Positions 36,938-46,603 of a DNA stretch of 64,000 bases are shown here, piece after piece; positions within the stretch are counted from its first letter, which is position 1, and every line of letters starts with the position of its first letter. The stretch is from Streptomyces sp. NBC_01788 (GTDB lineage Bacteria; Actinomycetota; Actinomycetes; Streptomycetales; Streptomycetaceae), in the NCBI RefSeq assembly GCF_035917575.1, contig NZ_CP109090.1, forward strand, positions 4,712,001 through 4,776,000. The letters run 5' to 3'. A model generated the notes under the pieces. The model was not told the origin of the DNA and made no database searches. It saw only the letters and a list, made by a program, of their open reading frames with translations. A program made the translations under genes and the position numbers.

Positions 36938-38593
36938 GTGAATCAGATGCAGGGCCTGCTCCTCTCGGGCCGCTACCGGCTCGCCGACGCCATCGGCAGC
37001 GGCGGCATGGGCCGGGTGTGGCGCGCGCACGACGAGGTGCTGCACCGGGCCGTCGCCATCAAGGAGTTGACCGCCGCGCTCTACGTCGCCGAGAGCGACC
37101 AGGAGGTGCTGCTGGCGCGCACCCGGGCGGAGGCACGCGCGGCGGCACGGATCAACCACTCCGCCGTCGTGACGGTGCATGACGTGCTGGAGCACGACGG
37201 CCGCCCGTGGATCGTGATGGAGCTGGTCGAGGGCCGCTCGCTGGCGGACGCGCTCAAGGAGCGGGACCGCATGGACCCGGCGGAGGCCGCCCGGATCGGC
37301 CTGTGGGTGCTGCGCGCGCTGCGCGCCGCGCACGCCGCCGGGGTGCTGCACCGCGACGTCAAGCCCGGCAACGTGCTGCTCGGCGAGGACGGCCGCGTCC
37401 TGCTGACCGACTTCGGCATAGCCCAGATAGAGGGCGACACCACCATCACCCGCACCGGCGAGGTCGTCGGCTCGGTCGACTACCTGGCCCCTGAGCGCGT
37501 CCGCGGCCACGACCCGGGACCGGCGTCCGACCTGTGGGCGCTGGGCGCCACCCTCTACACGGCGGTGGAGGGCCTGTCGCCGTTCCGCCGCACCTCGCCG
37601 CTGAGCACCATGCAGGCGGTCGTCGACGAGGAGCCGCGCGAGCCGCGGCATGCCGGCCCGCTCGCCCCGGTCATCGCCGCCCTGCTGCGCAAGGACCCGG
37701 CCGAACGGCCGCAGGCTGAGGAGGCCGAGCAGATGCTCGCCGAGGCCGCCGAGGGCCGCCGACCGAGCAGCGCGCAGGCGTACGTGCCCACGCAGGCGGC
37801 CGGACTCCCCCCGGAGACCGCCGCGCACGCCGCCGCGTACCCGGCCTCGGGGTCCTGGCCGCCGGCCACGACCCCGTACCCGGCGCCCGCGCAGGCCGCC
37901 ACCGGACCCATGCCGCAGCACCCCGCGGTCCGGATGCCCAGGCGCCGCCGCACCCTGATCCTGGTCGTGGCCCTCGCCGCGCTCGTCGGCGGCGGCAGCG
38001 CCCTGCTGCTGCAGAAGTGGGACCAGGACCGGCGGCAGGACTCCGCCACCTCCCCGTCGACCCCGCCGCCGGAGACCACCACGCCCTCCACGCCCTCCTC
38101 GACCACCGACGCCTCCGGCGGTCTCCCGGACGGCTGGGTACGCGTTCGCGACCCCTACGGATTCAGCCTCGCCGTCCCCGACGAGACCTGGCAGCGGCAG
38201 GAGTTCGACGAGGCGACCCACCAGGTCGACTACACCCCCGACGGCGGCAAGCACTTCATCCGCGTCGCGGTGGACGACACGCCGGACTTCTCCACCGCTC
38301 ACGAACACCAGCTCGACCTCGAGCAGCGGCTTCATCGGCTGGTCGACTACCGGCGGGTGGGTCTGGAGCCGAACACCTACCGCGACTGCCCGGGCTCCCG
38401 GTGGGAGTACACATGGACGGCCCTGGCGAAGGACATGCCGTTCCCCGGCCCGCGCCACGCCATCGAGGAGACGTACTTCTCCCGTGACGGCGTGGAGTAC
38501 GCGATCTACATGTCCTCGCCGGAGGAGGACTGGACGCGGACGCGGCAGCAGTTCCAGACCGTGCTCCAGAGCTGGCAGCCGACCGCCGGCTGA
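36938..38593 (+). CDS. Membrane Ser/Thr protein kinase 3 of cluster
   Basis: 551-residue active-looking kinase. GSGGMGRVWRA, VAIKEL, HRDVKPGNVLL, DFGIAQIEGD and APERVRGHDPGPASDLWALG are all present in residues 12-275. A Pro/Ala linker leads to a membrane helix at about 338-358 (RTLILVVALAALVGGGSALLL), a Thr/Pro/Ser stalk and an extracellular domain of about 150 residues (PYGFSLAVPDETWQRQEF ... QFQTVLQSWQPT). GTG 36938 follows GGGGAAAC. Spacing of about 150 bases from the pseudokinase suggests a promoter or read-through between them. Confidence 0.91.
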   Translation: MNQMQGLLLSGRYRLADAIGSGGMGRVWRAHDEVLHRAVAIKELTAALYVAESDQEVLLARTRAEARAAARINHSAVVTVHDVLEHDGRPWIVMELVEGRSLADALKERDRMDPAEAARIGLWVLRALRAAHAAGVLHRDVKPGNVLLGEDGRVLLTDFGIAQIEGDTTITRTGEVVGSVDYLAPERVRGHDPGPASDLWALGATLYTAVEGLSPFRRTSPLSTMQAVVDEEPREPRHAGPLAPVIAALLRKDPAERPQAEEAEQMLAEAAEGRRPSSAQAYVPTQAAGLPPETAAHAAAYPASGSWPPATTPYPAPAQAATGPMPQHPAVRMPRRRRTLILVVALAALVGGGSALLLQKWDQDRRQDSATSPSTPPPETTTPSTPSSTTDASGGLPDGWVRVRDPYGFSLAVPDETWQRQEFDEATHQVDYTPDGGKHFIRVAVDDTPDFSTAHEHQLDLEQRLHRLVDYRRVGLEPNTYRDCPGSRWEYTWTALAKDMPFPGPRHAIEETYFSRDGVEYAIYMSSPEEDWTRTRQQFQTVLQSWQPTAG

Positions 38594-38679
38594 CCTCGCC
38601 CGCCGACGTCTGGCCGGGACGCGTCGTTGGCCGGTCGATGCCCCAAGAGGCGGGTGGTTCCTGCGGCATGATGGGGCGT

Positions 38680-40356
38680 ATGGGGACCGAGGGGGACGAC
38701 TTCCGTGTCATCGCGGGCCGTTACCGTCTGGAGGCGAGGCTCGGCCGCGGGGGCATGGGCATCGTGTGGCGGGCCACCGACCAGCTCCTCGAACGGCGGG
38801 TCGCGGTCAAGGAAATCCCGCTGGACGAGACCCTGTCCGCCGAGGAGGCCGCACTCCAGCGGGAGCGCACCCTGCGCGAGGCCCGCGCGGTCGCCCGGTT
38901 GCGACACCCCCACCTCGTCGTCGTGTACGACGTCGTCGTGCAGGACGAGCGCCCGTACATCGTCATGGAGCTGATCGACGGCGGCTCGCTGGCCGACCGG
39001 ATCGCCGCGCGCGGCCCGGTGGACGCCGCCGAGGGCGCCCGCATCGGCGTCGCCCTGCTGAGCGCGCTGCGCACCGCGCACGCCGCCGGTGTCCTGCACC
39101 GGGACATCAAGCCGGCCAACGTCCTGGTGGAGTCGGACACCGACCGGATCGTGCTCACCGACTTCGGCATCGCGCGGATGGCCGGCGCGACGACGCTCAC
39201 CGAGACGGGGTCCTTCGTCGGCTCACCGGAGTACACCGCTCCGGAGCGGATGTCCGGGGCCGGGACCGGGCCGGAGTCGGATCTGTGGTCGCTCGGCGCG
39301 CTGCTGTGCACCGCCCTGAGCGGCGAGTCGCCGTTTCGGCGCGACTCGCTCGGCGGCATCCTGCACGCGGTCGTCTTCGACGAGATCCGGCCGCCCGCGC
39401 AGGCCGCGCCGATCCTGCCCGTCGTACGCGGGCTGCTGGAGCGCGGTCCGGACCGGCGGCTGACGGCAGCCGAGGCGGAGCGGATGCTGCGCGCCTTCCT
39501 GGAGTCGGGCCGCACGCCCGGGCCGCCGGTCCGGATCGCGCCGACGCAGCGCGGAGTGCCGGTCACCTCCGATGCGCCCGGCCCGGCGCCGACCGACCCC
39601 GCCGCCCGGGCACCCGCCCGGTACCCCACCCGGAACGTGCTGGTCGCCGCGCTGCTGGTGGCCGCGACGGCCGGGGCGGGCGCGTCCGCCGTGGCACTGC
39701 TGATGCGGGGCGGCGGCAGCGACGGCGGGACGCCGACGAGTTCGGGCCCGCACATGCCAGAGGACGCCACGGGCGCCACGGACGGCACCGCCTCCCGGCC
39801 GAACACGCCGTCACCACCGTCTGCTTCGCCGCCGGGTTCACCCCCCGTCCCGGTCTCCACGGTCACCGTCACGGGATCCGCCCCGCCCGCCGCCGAGGGC
39901 GCCGTGCCGTCGGGCCACCACCTGGTGCACGACCCGGCCGGCTTCTCCGTCGCCGTACCGAACGGCTTCACCCGCGAGCCGCAAGGCGAGCGGGTCTTCT
40001 ACGTGTCGCCCGGGGAGACCTTCCGCCTCGGCATCAAGGTGGCCCGGCCGGAGAGCGGAGGCCCGCTCGCGGTGATGCGCCGCGCCGACGCCGCGGGACC
40101 GGACACCAACCCCGGCTACCGCGACGGCCGCGTCACCGCCACCACCCACCGCGGACACCCGGCCGCCCTCTGGGAGTTCACCTGGAACGGCTTCAGCGCG
40201 GCGGAGGGCCCGCGGCACACGTACGACCTGTGCTGGGAGCAGGACGGGCGGATGTACGACGTGTGGGTGTCGGCGCCGGTCGGCAGGGTGCGCGAGGCCA
40301 AGCAGCACTTCGACGCCGCGGTCGGCGGTTTCGACGCACAGGTCACGGGTCGGTGA
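38680..40356 (+). CDS. Membrane Ser/Thr protein kinase 4 of cluster
   Basis: 558-residue kinase. GRGGMGIVWRA, VAVKEIP, HRDIKPANVLV, DFGIARMAG and SPEYTAPERMSG show an intact domain in residues 10-275. The membrane helix is about 318-340 (RNVLVAALLVAATAGAGASAVALLM). The extracellular part starts with HHLVHDPAGFSVAVPNGFTRE and continues for about 150 residues. The start is uncertain: ATG 38680 is used, with in-frame ATGs at 38668 and 38671. A Thr/Pro/Ser-rich stalk precedes the outer domain. Confidence 0.9.
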   Translation: MGTEGDDFRVIAGRYRLEARLGRGGMGIVWRATDQLLERRVAVKEIPLDETLSAEEAALQRERTLREARAVARLRHPHLVVVYDVVVQDERPYIVMELIDGGSLADRIAARGPVDAAEGARIGVALLSALRTAHAAGVLHRDIKPANVLVESDTDRIVLTDFGIARMAGATTLTETGSFVGSPEYTAPERMSGAGTGPESDLWSLGALLCTALSGESPFRRDSLGGILHAVVFDEIRPPAQAAPILPVVRGLLERGPDRRLTAAEAERMLRAFLESGRTPGPPVRIAPTQRGVPVTSDAPGPAPTDPAARAPARYPTRNVLVAALLVAATAGAGASAVALLMRGGGSDGGTPTSSGPHMPEDATGATDGTASRPNTPSPPSASPPGSPPVPVSTVTVTGSAPPAAEGAVPSGHHLVHDPAGFSVAVPNGFTREPQGERVFYVSPGETFRLGIKVARPESGGPLAVMRRADAAGPDTNPGYRDGRVTATTHRGHPAALWEFTWNGFSAAEGPRHTYDLCWEQDGRMYDVWVSAPVGRVREAKQHFDAAVGGFDAQVTGR

Positions 40357-40398
40357 CCGGATACGCTGCCTGCTGGAGCCGGCGGAGGCGGTCGCGAT

Positions 40399-42117
40399 AT
40401 GGATGGACGCATGAGCAACCACGGGGGCGCCCAGTACGGGGCCGACGATCCGACGACCTTCGCCCTGCAACCGCCGGACCCGCAGGCGCGGGTGCCCCAC
40501 CCGCAGAGCCCGTACGCCGCCCCCGCACCGGGCGGTGAGGACGGGCAGCCGCAGGCCACACGGGTGGAGCCGCAGGGTACCGCCCCCGGGCCGCGCGGCA
40601 CCGACTCCGCGCGGCCGCCGGAGCACGGCGCCGGCCGGCTGATCGGCGGGCGTTACCGGCTGCTCGCCAAGCTCGGGCACGGCGGCATGGGGACCGTGTG
40701 GCGGGCCAAGGACGAGACGGTGGACCGCGAGGTCGCCGTCAAGGAGCCCCGGGTCCCCGACCACCTTCCCGAACGGGAGCGGATCAACGCCTTCGAGCGC
40801 ATGCGCCGCGAGGCCCGCGCCGCGGCCCGGCTCGACCACCCCGCGGTCGTGGACGTCCACGACGTGGCCGTCGTCGACGGGCAGCCGTGGATCGTGATGG
40901 AGCTGGTGCGGGGCCGCTCGCTCGGCGACGCGCTCCAGGAGGGCACCCTGGACGCCCGCGAGGCGGCCCGGATCGGCCTGGAGGTGCTCGGCGCGCTGGA
41001 GGCCGCGCACGCCGCGGGCGTCCTGCACCGGGACGTCAAGCCGGACAACATCCTGCTCGGCCGGTACGACCGCATCGTCCTCACCGACTTCGGCATCGCC
41101 CAGATCGAGGGCGAGACCAACCTGACCGACACCGGCGGCTTCGTCGGCTCACCCGAGTACATCGCGCCGGAACGGGTGCTGGGGCAGCGCCCCGGCCCGG
41201 CCTCCGACCTGTGGTCGCTCGGCGTGGTCCTCTACGCGGCCACCGAGGGCGTCTCCCCGTTCCGCCGCAGCAACACCCCGGCCACCCTCCAGTCGGTCCT
41301 CAACGCCACGCCCGCCCCGCCGGCCGCCGCGCGGGGCCCGCTGGCCGAGGCCGTCACCGGCCTGCTGCACAAGGACCCGGCGCACCGGCCGCCCGCCGCC
41401 CGGGTGCGTGCCCTGCTGGAGGCGGCCGCCGCGCCGCCCGCCCCGACACCCACGCGGCTGGTGCGGCCCGCCGGGGGCGCCCCCGGCGGGCCGCGCCGCC
41501 TCCGGCTCGGGCGCGGGGCGTGGCTCGGGCTCGGCGCTGCGGTCGTCGCGGCAGCGGTGACGGCGTACGTCCTGATCGCCCACCCGTTCGCCGGCCCGCT
41601 GCCCGAGGACTGGGCGACCCATCACGAGCAGGACGTCGCCGCGACGATCGCCGTGCCGAAGGACTACCAGCGGCAGGTGCCGGACGGGAAGAACGACAAG
41701 AAGCACTGGGTGACCTACAGCGACTGGAGCGGCAGCATCACGGTCGGGCTGCGCCTGCTGAGGAAGTCGGAGGAACCGGAGCGCACCATCAAGGACTCCG
41801 CGGCCGCCCAGATGTACGACGACCTCGGCACCTTCAAGCAGTCCGGCAGCTATGAACTCGGCATGCCCCAGAACCCGGTGACCCACCCGAAGGAGTCGAC
41901 GTACCGCGGCGGGCAGGCCGCCGAGAACACGGTCGTCTACACCACCGACGACAGCACGCACCCGACGCCGCGCGAGCTGCGGATCTTCTACTACAAGACC
42001 TCCGAGGGCGACCTGTACAAGCTCACCGTCGGCTACCCCGGCAAGGGGGACTTCACCGAACGCGGCCGCGAGGTGGCGCGTGCGGCGATCGCCAATCTGG
42101 ACCTCGACGATCTGTGA
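40399..42117 (+). CDS. Membrane Ser/Thr protein kinase 5 of cluster
   Basis: 572-residue kinase with an N-terminal extension of about 75 residues rich in Pro, Gln and Ala (FALQPPDPQARVPHPQSPY) not found in the other four. The kinase core has GHGGMGTVWRA, VAVKEPRV, HRDVKPDNILL, DFGIAQIEGE and SPEYIAPERVLG. A membrane helix at about 373-394 is followed by an extracellular domain (TIAVPKDYQRQVPDG ... TVGYPGKGDFTE). ATG 40399 has GGCGGAGGCGG about ten bases upstream; ATG 40411 is an in-frame alternative. It is the last gene of the cluster. Confidence 0.91.
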   Translation: MDGRMSNHGGAQYGADDPTTFALQPPDPQARVPHPQSPYAAPAPGGEDGQPQATRVEPQGTAPGPRGTDSARPPEHGAGRLIGGRYRLLAKLGHGGMGTVWRAKDETVDREVAVKEPRVPDHLPERERINAFERMRREARAAARLDHPAVVDVHDVAVVDGQPWIVMELVRGRSLGDALQEGTLDAREAARIGLEVLGALEAAHAAGVLHRDVKPDNILLGRYDRIVLTDFGIAQIEGETNLTDTGGFVGSPEYIAPERVLGQRPGPASDLWSLGVVLYAATEGVSPFRRSNTPATLQSVLNATPAPPAAARGPLAEAVTGLLHKDPAHRPPAARVRALLEAAAAPPAPTPTRLVRPAGGAPGGPRRLRLGRGAWLGLGAAVVAAAVTAYVLIAHPFAGPLPEDWATHHEQDVAATIAVPKDYQRQVPDGKNDKKHWVTYSDWSGSITVGLRLLRKSEEPERTIKDSAAAQMYDDLGTFKQSGSYELGMPQNPVTHPKESTYRGGQAAENTVVYTTDDSTHPTPRELRIFYYKTSEGDLYKLTVGYPGKGDFTERGREVARAAIANLDLDDL

Positions 42118-42205
42118 CAACGCCCTGATCAGCGCATTCGTTGCCAGTGATCACTGGCGCGCTGTGAGCACTCGGTGAATCCCGTGAATCCCTATTACTG
42201 ACGGG

Positions 42206-42234
42206 TACACAAAGCCGTCCGACCGGCATACCCT
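42206..42234 (+). promoter_or_regulatory. Candidate leaderless promoter of the aldehyde dehydrogenase
   Basis: TACACA (42206-42211), 17 bp, TACCCT (42229-42234). The start is expected at about 42242, the A of the ATG, and no ribosome binding site precedes it. Confidence 0.4.
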
Positions 42235-42241
42235 GCGCGTC

Positions 42242-43855
42242 ATGACGGACGCGCAGGCCCCGGCGAAGACCGGCACCAATCCCCAGGCCCCCGCCCCCGC
42301 GGGGGCCCGCACCGCCGACGACGTGGTGACCCCCGAGCTGGTCGCCCGGCTCACCAAGGGCGTCGCCGGATCCGGCCGGACCGCCAACCACACGCCGTTC
42401 ACCGGCGACAAGCTCGCCGACCTGCCCGAGTCCACTCCCGAGGACGTGGCCCGCGCCTACGAACGCGCCCGCGCCGCCCAGGCGGTGTGGGCGCGGGTGC
42501 CGGTACGGCGGCGCGCGGCCGTCCTGCTCGACTTCCACGACCTGGTGCTCGCCCGCCAGGCCGAGGTCCTCGACCTGATCCAGCTGGAGACCGGCAAGGC
42601 CCGCCTGCACGCGCACGAGGAGGTGCAGGCCGTCGCCGTCGCCGCCCGGCACTACGGCCGCCGCGCCGCCGCCTACCTCAGGCCCAGACGGCACACGGGT
42701 GCCATCCCCACCCTCACGCGTGTCACCGAACTGCGCCACCCGCGCGGGGTGGTGGGCCAGATCGCCCCGTGGAACTACCCCCTGGAACTGTCCGTCGGCG
42801 ACGCGCTGCCCGCCTTCGTCGCGGGCAACGCGGTGGTGATGAAGCCCGACACCGAGACCTGCCTGACCGCGCTGTGGGCCCGCGACCTGCTCATCGAGGC
42901 CGGGCTGCCCGCCGAGGTGTTCCAGGTCGTCATCGGCGACGGCCCGGTCGTCGGCCCCGAGGTGGTCGAGCACGCCGACTACGTCTCCTTCACCGGCTCC
43001 ACCCGCACCGGACGCGAGGTCGCCCGGAGCGCCGCCGCCCGCCTGGTCGGCGTCTCCCTCGAACTCGGCGGCAAGAACGCCATGCTGGTGCTCGCGGACG
43101 CCGACATCGAGAAGGCGGCGGCCGGAGCGGTCCGCGCCTGCTTCTCCTCCGCCGGCCAACTGTGCATCTCCATCGAGCGGTTGTACGTCCACGAGGCGGT
43201 CGCGGACGCGTTCCTCGAACGGTTCGCCGCCCGTACGCGGGCGATGCGGCTCGGCACGTCCCTGGCCTACGGCGCCGACATGGGCTCGCTCGTCGGCGAG
43301 CGGCAACTGGCCACCGTCACCCGGCACGTGGAGGAGGCCGTCGCCAAGGGCGCCAAGGTGGTGGCGGGCGGCGTCGCCCGCCCGGACATCGGCCCGTACT
43401 TCTTCGAGCCCACCATCCTCGACGGCGTCGAGGACGCGATGGCCGTGTGCACGGAGGAGACCTTCGGCCCGGTCGTCTCCGTCTACCGCTTCACGAACGA
43501 CGACGAGGCGATCGAGCGCGCCAACTCCACGCCGTACGGCCTGAACTCGTCCGTCTGGACGAAGGACGCCCGCCGCGGCCGCGAGGTCGCCGCCCGGCTG
43601 CGTACCGGCACGGTCAACATCAACGAGGGCTACGCCCCCGCCTACGGCAGTGTCCAGTCGCCGATGGGCGGCATGAAGGACTCGGGTCTCGGCCGCCGGC
43701 ACGGCTCCGAGGGCGTCCTCAAGTACACCGAGGCCCAGACCGTGGCCCACCAGCGGCTGCTGCCCATGGCCCCGTCGCTCGGCATGGACGACGAGGGGTA
43801 CGCGGCGTTCATGACCCGCAGCCTCAGGCTGATGAAGGCGTTCCGCTTCCGCTAG
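42242..43855 (+). CDS. Aldehyde dehydrogenase, succinate-semialdehyde type
   Basis: 537-residue NAD(P)-dependent aldehyde dehydrogenase. After a Pro/Ala-rich start of about 35 residues come GVVGQIAPWNYPLEL, FTGSTRTGREVA, the catalytic Glu in SLELGGKNAML and the catalytic Cys in FSSAGQLCISIERLY. EETFGPVVSVY and the C-terminal GMKDSGLGRRHG follow. Closest in type to GabD2-like succinate-semialdehyde dehydrogenases, but the substrate is inferred. Its C-terminal 40 residues are an extra tail. The GMC oxidoreductase begins 77 bases later, so the two may form an alcohol-to-aldehyde-to-acid path. Confidence 0.86.
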   Translation: MTDAQAPAKTGTNPQAPAPAGARTADDVVTPELVARLTKGVAGSGRTANHTPFTGDKLADLPESTPEDVARAYERARAAQAVWARVPVRRRAAVLLDFHDLVLARQAEVLDLIQLETGKARLHAHEEVQAVAVAARHYGRRAAAYLRPRRHTGAIPTLTRVTELRHPRGVVGQIAPWNYPLELSVGDALPAFVAGNAVVMKPDTETCLTALWARDLLIEAGLPAEVFQVVIGDGPVVGPEVVEHADYVSFTGSTRTGREVARSAAARLVGVSLELGGKNAMLVLADADIEKAAAGAVRACFSSAGQLCISIERLYVHEAVADAFLERFAARTRAMRLGTSLAYGADMGSLVGERQLATVTRHVEEAVAKGAKVVAGGVARPDIGPYFFEPTILDGVEDAMAVCTEETFGPVVSVYRFTNDDEAIERANSTPYGLNSSVWTKDARRGREVAARLRTGTVNINEGYAPAYGSVQSPMGGMKDSGLGRRHGSEGVLKYTEAQTVAHQRLLPMAPSLGMDDEGYAAFMTRSLRLMKAFRFR

Positions 43856-43931
43856 AACGCACCTGACGCACCCCTGGACAGCACTCCTGGACAGAGCCCC
43901 CGACGGCACCCGTTTCCGACGAGGAGAGCAC

Positions 43932-45728
43932 GTGTCTCAAGACGGCCATGGCTACGACTACGACGTCATCGTCGTGGGCTCGGGGTTCGGCGGATCGGTC
44001 TCCGCGCTCCGCCTGACCGAGAAGGGCTACCGCGTCGGTGTCCTGGAGGCGGGCCGCCGCTTCACCCGCGCGACCCTGCCGAAGAACTCCTGGGACCTGA
44101 GGAACTACCTGTGGGCCCCGAAGCTCGGCATGTACGGCATCCAGCGCATCCACCTGCTCGGCAACGTCATGGTGCTGGCCGGCGCGGGGGTCGGCGGCGG
44201 CTCCCTGAACTACGCCAACACTCTCTACGTACCGCCGAAACCCTTCTTCGACGACCCCCAGTGGCGGGACATCACCGACTGGCAGGACGAGTTGAGGCCG
44301 CACTACGACCAGGCGCGGCGCATGCTCGGTGTGCGGCTCAACCCGACGACGACCCCCTCCGACGTTCATCTGAAGGCCGCCGCACAGCGGTTGGGCTTCG
44401 GCGACACCTTCCACATGGCTCCGGTAGGGGTGTTCTTCGGCGACGGCGAGGACGCCGACGGCACGACGACGGCGAAGGCGGGCGAACGGGTCGCCGATCC
44501 CTACTTCGGCGGGGCCGGACCGGACCGCAGGGCCTGCACCGAGTGCGGCGAGTGCATGACGGGCTGCCGGCACGGCGCCAAGAACACCCTCAACGAGAAC
44601 TACCTGTACCTCGCCGAGAAGGCGGGCGCGGTGGTCCACCCCATGACGACGGTCGTGTCGGTCACGGACGACTCACGCGGCGGCTACGCGGTCGCCACGC
44701 TTCCCACCGACGACAAGAAGAAGGGCGCCGGCCGTCTGTTCACCGCGCCCAGGGTGGTCCTCGCGGCCGGCACCTACGGCACCCAGACGCTGCTGCACCG
44801 CATGAGGGCGAGCGGCCGGCTGCCCCATCTGTCCGCGCGCCTTGGCGAGTTGACCCGCACCAACTCCGAGGCGCTGGTGGGCGCCCAGACCGGCGACCGG
44901 CGCTACCGGAAGGCGACCGGGAAGCCGAGGGCGGACTTCACACGCGGAGTCGCCATCACGTCCTCCGTCCACCCCGACGAGAACACCCACATCGAGCCGG
45001 TCCGCTACGGCAAGGGCTCCAACGCGATGGGCGGCCTGTCGATCCTCCAGGTCCCCTACGCCGAGGGCTCGTCCAGGGTGACGGCCTGGCTGGCCAACGC
45101 CGCCCGCCACCCCCTGCTCGTCCTGCGCTCCCTGTCCAACCGCCGCTGGTCGGAGCGGACCATCATCGGCCTGGTGATGCAGTCCCTGGACAACTCCCTG
45201 ACCACGTACCTGAAACCGGACGGCGTCGGCAGGGGACTGCTCACGGCCCGCCAGGGGCACGGCACGCCCAACCCCCAGCAGATCAGGGCCGCCACGGAGG
45301 GCGCCAGTGCGCTCGCCGCCGAGATCAACGGCTTCGCCGGGTCCAACGTGGGCGAGCTGATGGGCACTCCGCTCACCGCCCACTTCCTCGGCGGCTGCCC
45401 GATCGGCGCCTCGTCCGAGAACGGTGTCATCGACCCGTACCACCGCCTCTACGGCCACTCCGGCATCTCGGTCGTCGACGGTGCCGCGGTCTCGGCGAAT
45501 CTGGGGGTGAACCCGTCGCTGACCATCACCGCTCAGGCCGAGCGGGCGATGTCCTACTGGCCCAACAAGGGCGAGGCCGACCCGCGTCCGGCGCAGGGGG
45601 CGGCCTACGAGCGTCTGCGGCCGGTGGAGCCACGGCATCCGGCGGTTCCGGCGGACGCCTTCGGCGCGCTGAGGCTGCCGTTCCTGGGGATGCCGCCGGT
45701 GCCGCCGAAGAAGTCCCGAACCGTCTGA
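43932..45728 (+). CDS. GMC-type FAD oxidoreductase with four-cysteine motif
   Basis: 598-residue flavoprotein of the glucose-methanol-choline/cholesterol-oxidase group. The FAD motif DVIVVGSGFGGSVSALRLTEKG is at the N-terminus, followed by GVGGGSLNYANTLYVPP. At 202-212 there is a ferredoxin-like C-x2-C-x2-C-x3-C (ACTECGECMTGC), an unusual feature suggesting a bound iron-sulfur cluster or metal. The C-terminal catalytic region is LGGCPIGASSENGVIDPYH and VVDGAAVSANLGVNPSLTI. GTG 43932 has a GAGGAGAG site. No signal peptide is visible. The substrate is a hydroxyl compound, not resolved. Confidence 0.87.
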   Translation: MSQDGHGYDYDVIVVGSGFGGSVSALRLTEKGYRVGVLEAGRRFTRATLPKNSWDLRNYLWAPKLGMYGIQRIHLLGNVMVLAGAGVGGGSLNYANTLYVPPKPFFDDPQWRDITDWQDELRPHYDQARRMLGVRLNPTTTPSDVHLKAAAQRLGFGDTFHMAPVGVFFGDGEDADGTTTAKAGERVADPYFGGAGPDRRACTECGECMTGCRHGAKNTLNENYLYLAEKAGAVVHPMTTVVSVTDDSRGGYAVATLPTDDKKKGAGRLFTAPRVVLAAGTYGTQTLLHRMRASGRLPHLSARLGELTRTNSEALVGAQTGDRRYRKATGKPRADFTRGVAITSSVHPDENTHIEPVRYGKGSNAMGGLSILQVPYAEGSSRVTAWLANAARHPLLVLRSLSNRRWSERTIIGLVMQSLDNSLTTYLKPDGVGRGLLTARQGHGTPNPQQIRAATEGASALAAEINGFAGSNVGELMGTPLTAHFLGGCPIGASSENGVIDPYHRLYGHSGISVVDGAAVSANLGVNPSLTITAQAERAMSYWPNKGEADPRPAQGAAYERLRPVEPRHPAVPADAFGALRLPFLGMPPVPPKKSRTV

Positions 45729-45729
45729 A

Positions 45730-45769
45730 GGTTCGGGAAGGCGCGGGAAGGCTCGGGAAGGCTCGGGAA
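45730..45769 (+). repeat. Four 10-bp tandem repeats after the GMC gene
   Basis: Units GGTTCGGGAA, GGCGCGGGAA, GGCTCGGGAA and GGCTCGGGAA start two bases after the GMC stop codon and are followed by an A-rich run. Confidence 0.8.
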
Positions 45770-45777
45770 AGAAAGAA

Positions 45778-45806
45778 GACCTGCACCCCCCTCCTGGCGC
45801 AGGTCC
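45778..45806 (+). terminator. Possible terminator of the GMC gene
   Basis: GACCTGC (45778-45784) can pair with GCAGGTC (45800-45806). A weak stem; no T-run. From here to 46234 I see no gene; the stretch is GC-rich with a few short palindromes. Confidence 0.45.
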
Positions 45807-46234
45807 TCCTCCGTCTGCTGATGTGACAAGGGGAGGGCGGGAAAGGTTGCGCTCAAGTCGGTGGGTTTCCTGTGTGTCCTGCGTCACATCTCTGGGGGTT
45901 CCGTATCCGCGCACAGAAGAAGGACCCCCGCGGCCTTGGGCGGCGGAGGCCCTACTTCCCGATTCCGGACCTGTGCGGTTTCTGTGAGCCGGCCGGCCCC
46001 GGGCGTCCCCGGAGCCGGCCGCTCATCCGGGTGACCGGGCTGCTGTCCCCTGCCGTCCGGTCACTTCCTGGAGCGAGGTCCCACGACGCACGGCACGATC
46101 CGCACGCCTCATCGCTCCGGAGATCCACGCGTGGTTCTTGCGGGCCCGCCCCTGGCTGGCACGGACACCGGGACAACGAGGCGGCCCGCGCGACGGTCAC
46201 GCGCCGTACGGGTGAGGGTGCCGTGCGGCCGGGT

Positions 46235-46546
46235 TCAGACCCTGCCCCGGCACAGCTCCAGCAGGGTCATCGCCAGGGTCGTGCCCGGCTTGCCCAGGGC
46301 GTCCCTGTAGTGGCCGAGGATCTCCATCTCGCGGGAGAGGTTCACCCGCCGGCCCCCGGAGGCGATACGGGTCTCCTGGATCACCGCGGAGACGGCCATC
46401 CGTTCCTGGATCAGGCCGATGATCCGGTCGTCGAGGGCGTCGATGCGCTCCCGGGCGCCGGTGATCACGTGCGTGGCCTCGTCGGCGCGGGCACCGCTCG
46501 CGGCGGTGGCGGCTGGGGTCTGGGTGTGCGCTGCGGTGGCGGTCAT
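46235..46546 (-). CDS. aroQ: AroQ-type chorismate mutase
   Basis: 103-residue type II chorismate mutase converting chorismate to prephenate for Phe and Tyr. The helical core is ARERIDALDDRIIGLIQERMAVSAVIQETR, followed by VNLSREMEILGHYRDALGKPG, with the active-site Arg/Glu/Gln pattern. An N-terminal stretch of about 25 Ala/Thr residues precedes it. ATG 46546 has GAGGAG eight bases upstream, which fixes the start. The mRNA leader encodes a Phe/Tyr peptide and a hairpin that probably attenuate transcription. Confidence 0.9.
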   Translation of the reverse strand: MTATAAHTQTPAATAASGARADEATHVITGARERIDALDDRIIGLIQERMAVSAVIQETRIASGGRRVNLSREMEILGHYRDALGKPGTTLAMTLLELCRGRV

Positions 46547-46603
46547 CGCGGGGGCTCCTCGGTGATGTCGGATGCGGTGCCCCGGCGGACAAGGACCACA
46601 ACG

